DNA of 35,094 bases, from positions 1 through 35,094 of the forward strand of contig JAJNBJ010000031.1 in NCBI GenBank assembly GCA_021155965.1. The letters run 5' to 3'. This stretch comes from Flavipsychrobacter sp. GTDB taxonomy: Bacteria > Bacteroidota > Bacteroidia > Chitinophagales > Chitinophagaceae. The translations under genes and the position numbers were made by a program. Position 1 is the stretch's first letter; each line of letters starts with the position of its first letter. The notes beneath the pieces are model-generated. The model did no database searches. It was not told the DNA's origin and worked only from the letters and a program-made list of their open reading frames with translations. Positions 33,595 through 35,094 of this stretch are shown here, piece after piece.

Positions 33595-34800
33595 TTACAG
33601 GTTTTTCATGAATTCGCTTACACTTTCCATTACATGGCTGATCTGTGCATCATTCAAACCATGGTGACACGCCAGCAACATACCGCCGCGCATTACTTTA
33701 TCAGCTTCAGGATAGCCACCCTTGGCTACCTTTGAAGGTAAATGCTTGAAACCAGGCTGACGAAGGATATTGCCTGTAAATACCGTACGCGTCATGATGT
33801 TCCTTTTCTCCAGGAATATCTGCAGGTCGCGGCGGATGAATGGAGCAGACTCGCGCAGCGTAGTAGCAAATGCTAACCAGCCTGTGCGAGAATTTGGCAA
33901 TTGTTTAGGCAGGATGAAGAACTCTTCATACTGCGCGAAGAATTCGCGCATACGCCTGTAGTTCTCAGTGCGGATATCCAGGTTATTACCAAGTTTCTGT
34001 AACTGTACCAAGCCGAATGCCGCGCCCATTTCAGATGGCTCAATGTTATATCCCGGCTCTTCGAATACGAACTTGGCATCGTATGGAATGCCATCTATCT
34101 CTACATTGAAACGGTTCTCTATTTTTTCCGACTCTACGAACAGTGATGAGCTGCGGCCCCAGCTTCTCAGCAGCTTGCCCCTGTTATAAAATGCATCTGT
34201 GTTTACGCACAACATACCTCCATTACCTGCACAATTAATGATGTGCGAGCCATAGAAACTGGTAGCGCTCATATCGGTAAAACGGCCTGACGATGCACCA
34301 TCTATCTCAGCGCCCAGCGTATCGCAGGAGTCCTCCAGCAGGAACAGGTTATGCTTATCAGCTATCTCGCGCAACTGTTTCCAGTTGGGCAGGTTACCTA
34401 TCAGGTTCGGGATGATCATCGCCTTTGTTTTAGGGGTGATCATTTCTTCTACCTTATTGGCATCAAGGTTGTAAGTTCCTTCTTCTACGTCCACATAGGC
34501 AGGCACCCAGCCTTTCTTTACCTGTGGCGCCACAGTTGTGGAGAAAGTAAGCGGCGGGGTTATTATCTCTGTGCCCGGCTCAAAATTCAAAAGGTCGGCA
34601 GCCAGGTAAATGGCAGATGAACCGCTGTTGACCATGATACCGTACTTTTTATTGTACAGCGCGGCAACACGCTCTTCCATTTCGCGAACATGCTTGCCCA
34701 TTTGGGTGCTGGTGCGCAATACATTAACAACTGCTGCTATTTCTTCTTCGCCGTGTACGGTCTTTCCGTAGGGAACGCTTATATAGTCTGTTTGTGTCAT
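33595..34800 (-). CDS. DegT/DnrJ/EryC1-fold enzyme with His in place of the PLP lysine (ColD/E1-like)
   Basis: A 401-residue PLP-fold type I protein of the sugar aminotransferase family. Visible are VNSGSSAIYLAADLLN, ITPPLTFSTTVAPQVKKGW and the PLP-pyridine Asp157 in LLEDSCDTLG. At the Schiff-base position the motif reads SFYGSHIINCAGNGGM: His186 replaces Lys. In this superfamily His at this site marks sugar 3-dehydratases, such as ColD (His188) and the CDP-hexulose dehydrase E1, which make 3-deoxy sugars from 4-keto sugars with PLP or PMP. So deoxysugar synthesis for surface glycans is more likely than transamination. No other sugar-nucleotide genes are in the window. Confidence 0.85.
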   Translation of the reverse strand: MTQTDYISVPYGKTVHGEEEIAAVVNVLRTSTQMGKHVREMEERVAALYNKKYGIMVNSGSSAIYLAADLLNFEPGTEIITPPLTFSTTVAPQVKKGWVPAYVDVEEGTYNLDANKVEEMITPKTKAMIIPNLIGNLPNWKQLREIADKHNLFLLEDSCDTLGAEIDGASSGRFTDMSATSFYGSHIINCAGNGGMLCVNTDAFYNRGKLLRSWGRSSSLFVESEKIENRFNVEIDGIPYDAKFVFEEPGYNIEPSEMGAAFGLVQLQKLGNNLDIRTENYRRMREFFAQYEEFFILPKQLPNSRTGWLAFATTLRESAPFIRRDLQIFLEKRNIMTRTVFTGNILRQPGFKHLPSKVAKGGYPEADKVMRGGMLLACHHGLNDAQISHVMESVSEFMKNL

Positions 34801-34893
34801 TTGAGAAAATTAGGATGCGAATTTAAGGCTAATACGGCAATTTATTGAGTTAAATAAGGTTAGAAATTATTGGCAGTGTTTTCTTGAGCAAGG

Positions 34894-35054
34894 GGTATAA
34901 TTTTCGAAATTGGCAGTTTGCGGTTAATAATTTTTTTAATGACGCCTGAAATGCGCTATGGGCAGCATTATGCGTTTTATTTTCCATGTATAAAGGGGTA
35001 TAAAAGGGCATAATTATACCCTGAAAAGGTATAAATATACCCTGTTTAGGTATA
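34894..35054. repeat. Iterated GGTATA / TATACC half-sites in the right-end intergenic region
   Basis: GGTATA occurs at 34894, 34997, 35028 and 35049, and TATACC at 35015 and 35036. The last two pairs form palindromes TATACC-N7-GGTATA at 35015-35033 and 35036-35054, exactly 21 bases apart. The region 34801-35094 holds no gene I can support. Confidence 0.6.
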
Positions 35055-35094
35055 TGCCTCGTCCTGAAATTGCTTTACACTTTGTGAGATAATC

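Overview
The window is ordinary-looking chromosome from a member of the Bacteroidota, most likely Chitinophagales/Chitinophagaceae. I base this on gene content and promoter style, not on a database match. Signs are two proteins with type IX secretion (T9SS) C-terminal sorting domains, a TamA homologue of the Bacteroidota lipoprotein type (TamL), DUF4402/DUF4476/YkuD_2 families, and -7 promoter boxes of the Bacteroidota form TAnnTTTG. I see no rRNA, tRNA, insertion sequence, prophage or CRISPR array.

Layout. 1-3.9 kb: end of a DUF4402 surface protein, a GNAT acetyltransferase, then rimM, trmD, an L,D-transpeptidase-like exported protein and a DUF2461 protein. 3.9-5.2 kb: a minus-strand operon of an MNT nucleotidyltransferase, a HEPN protein and an unrecognised third protein, resembling a toxin-antitoxin or defence module. 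5.2-9.3 kb: paaZ (phenylacetate ring opening), a lipoprotein, a T9SS cargo protein and a DUF1569/DinB-like protein. 9.3-11 kb: a MoxR ATPase coupled to a 76-residue protein, and a MazG-like pyrophosphohydrolase. 11-17 kb: one 1972-residue secreted repeat protein. 17-23.3 kb: TPR membrane protein, methyltransferase plus PAP2 phosphatase, DUF4476 protein, a SpoU-type RNA methyltransferase divergent from tamL. 23.3-25.9 kb: a secreted protein, a dehydratase/ketosynthase pair, a TfoX-like protein. 25.9-29 kb: a Crp/Fnr regulator divergent from a methyltransferase and a SulP transporter, with two palindromes in the shared promoter region. 29-35 kb: M20 amidohydrolase, deoC with a coupled SPOR protein, NADP isocitrate dehydrogenase, and a DegT-fold enzyme with His in place of the PLP lysine, followed by a small membrane protein. 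The right edge carries iterated GGTATA/TATACC half-sites.

How it works together. Most genes are housekeeping or envelope functions in short operons of one to three genes. The points most worth attention are: six genes whose -7 box lies only 4-7 bases before the ATG, which predicts leaderless mRNAs; the three-gene MNT-HEPN module; the Crp/Fnr-SulP divergon with its palindromes; and the ColD-like Lys-to-His enzyme. No clearly new multi-gene system is obvious. The MNT-HEPN-plus-unknown operon is the best candidate.
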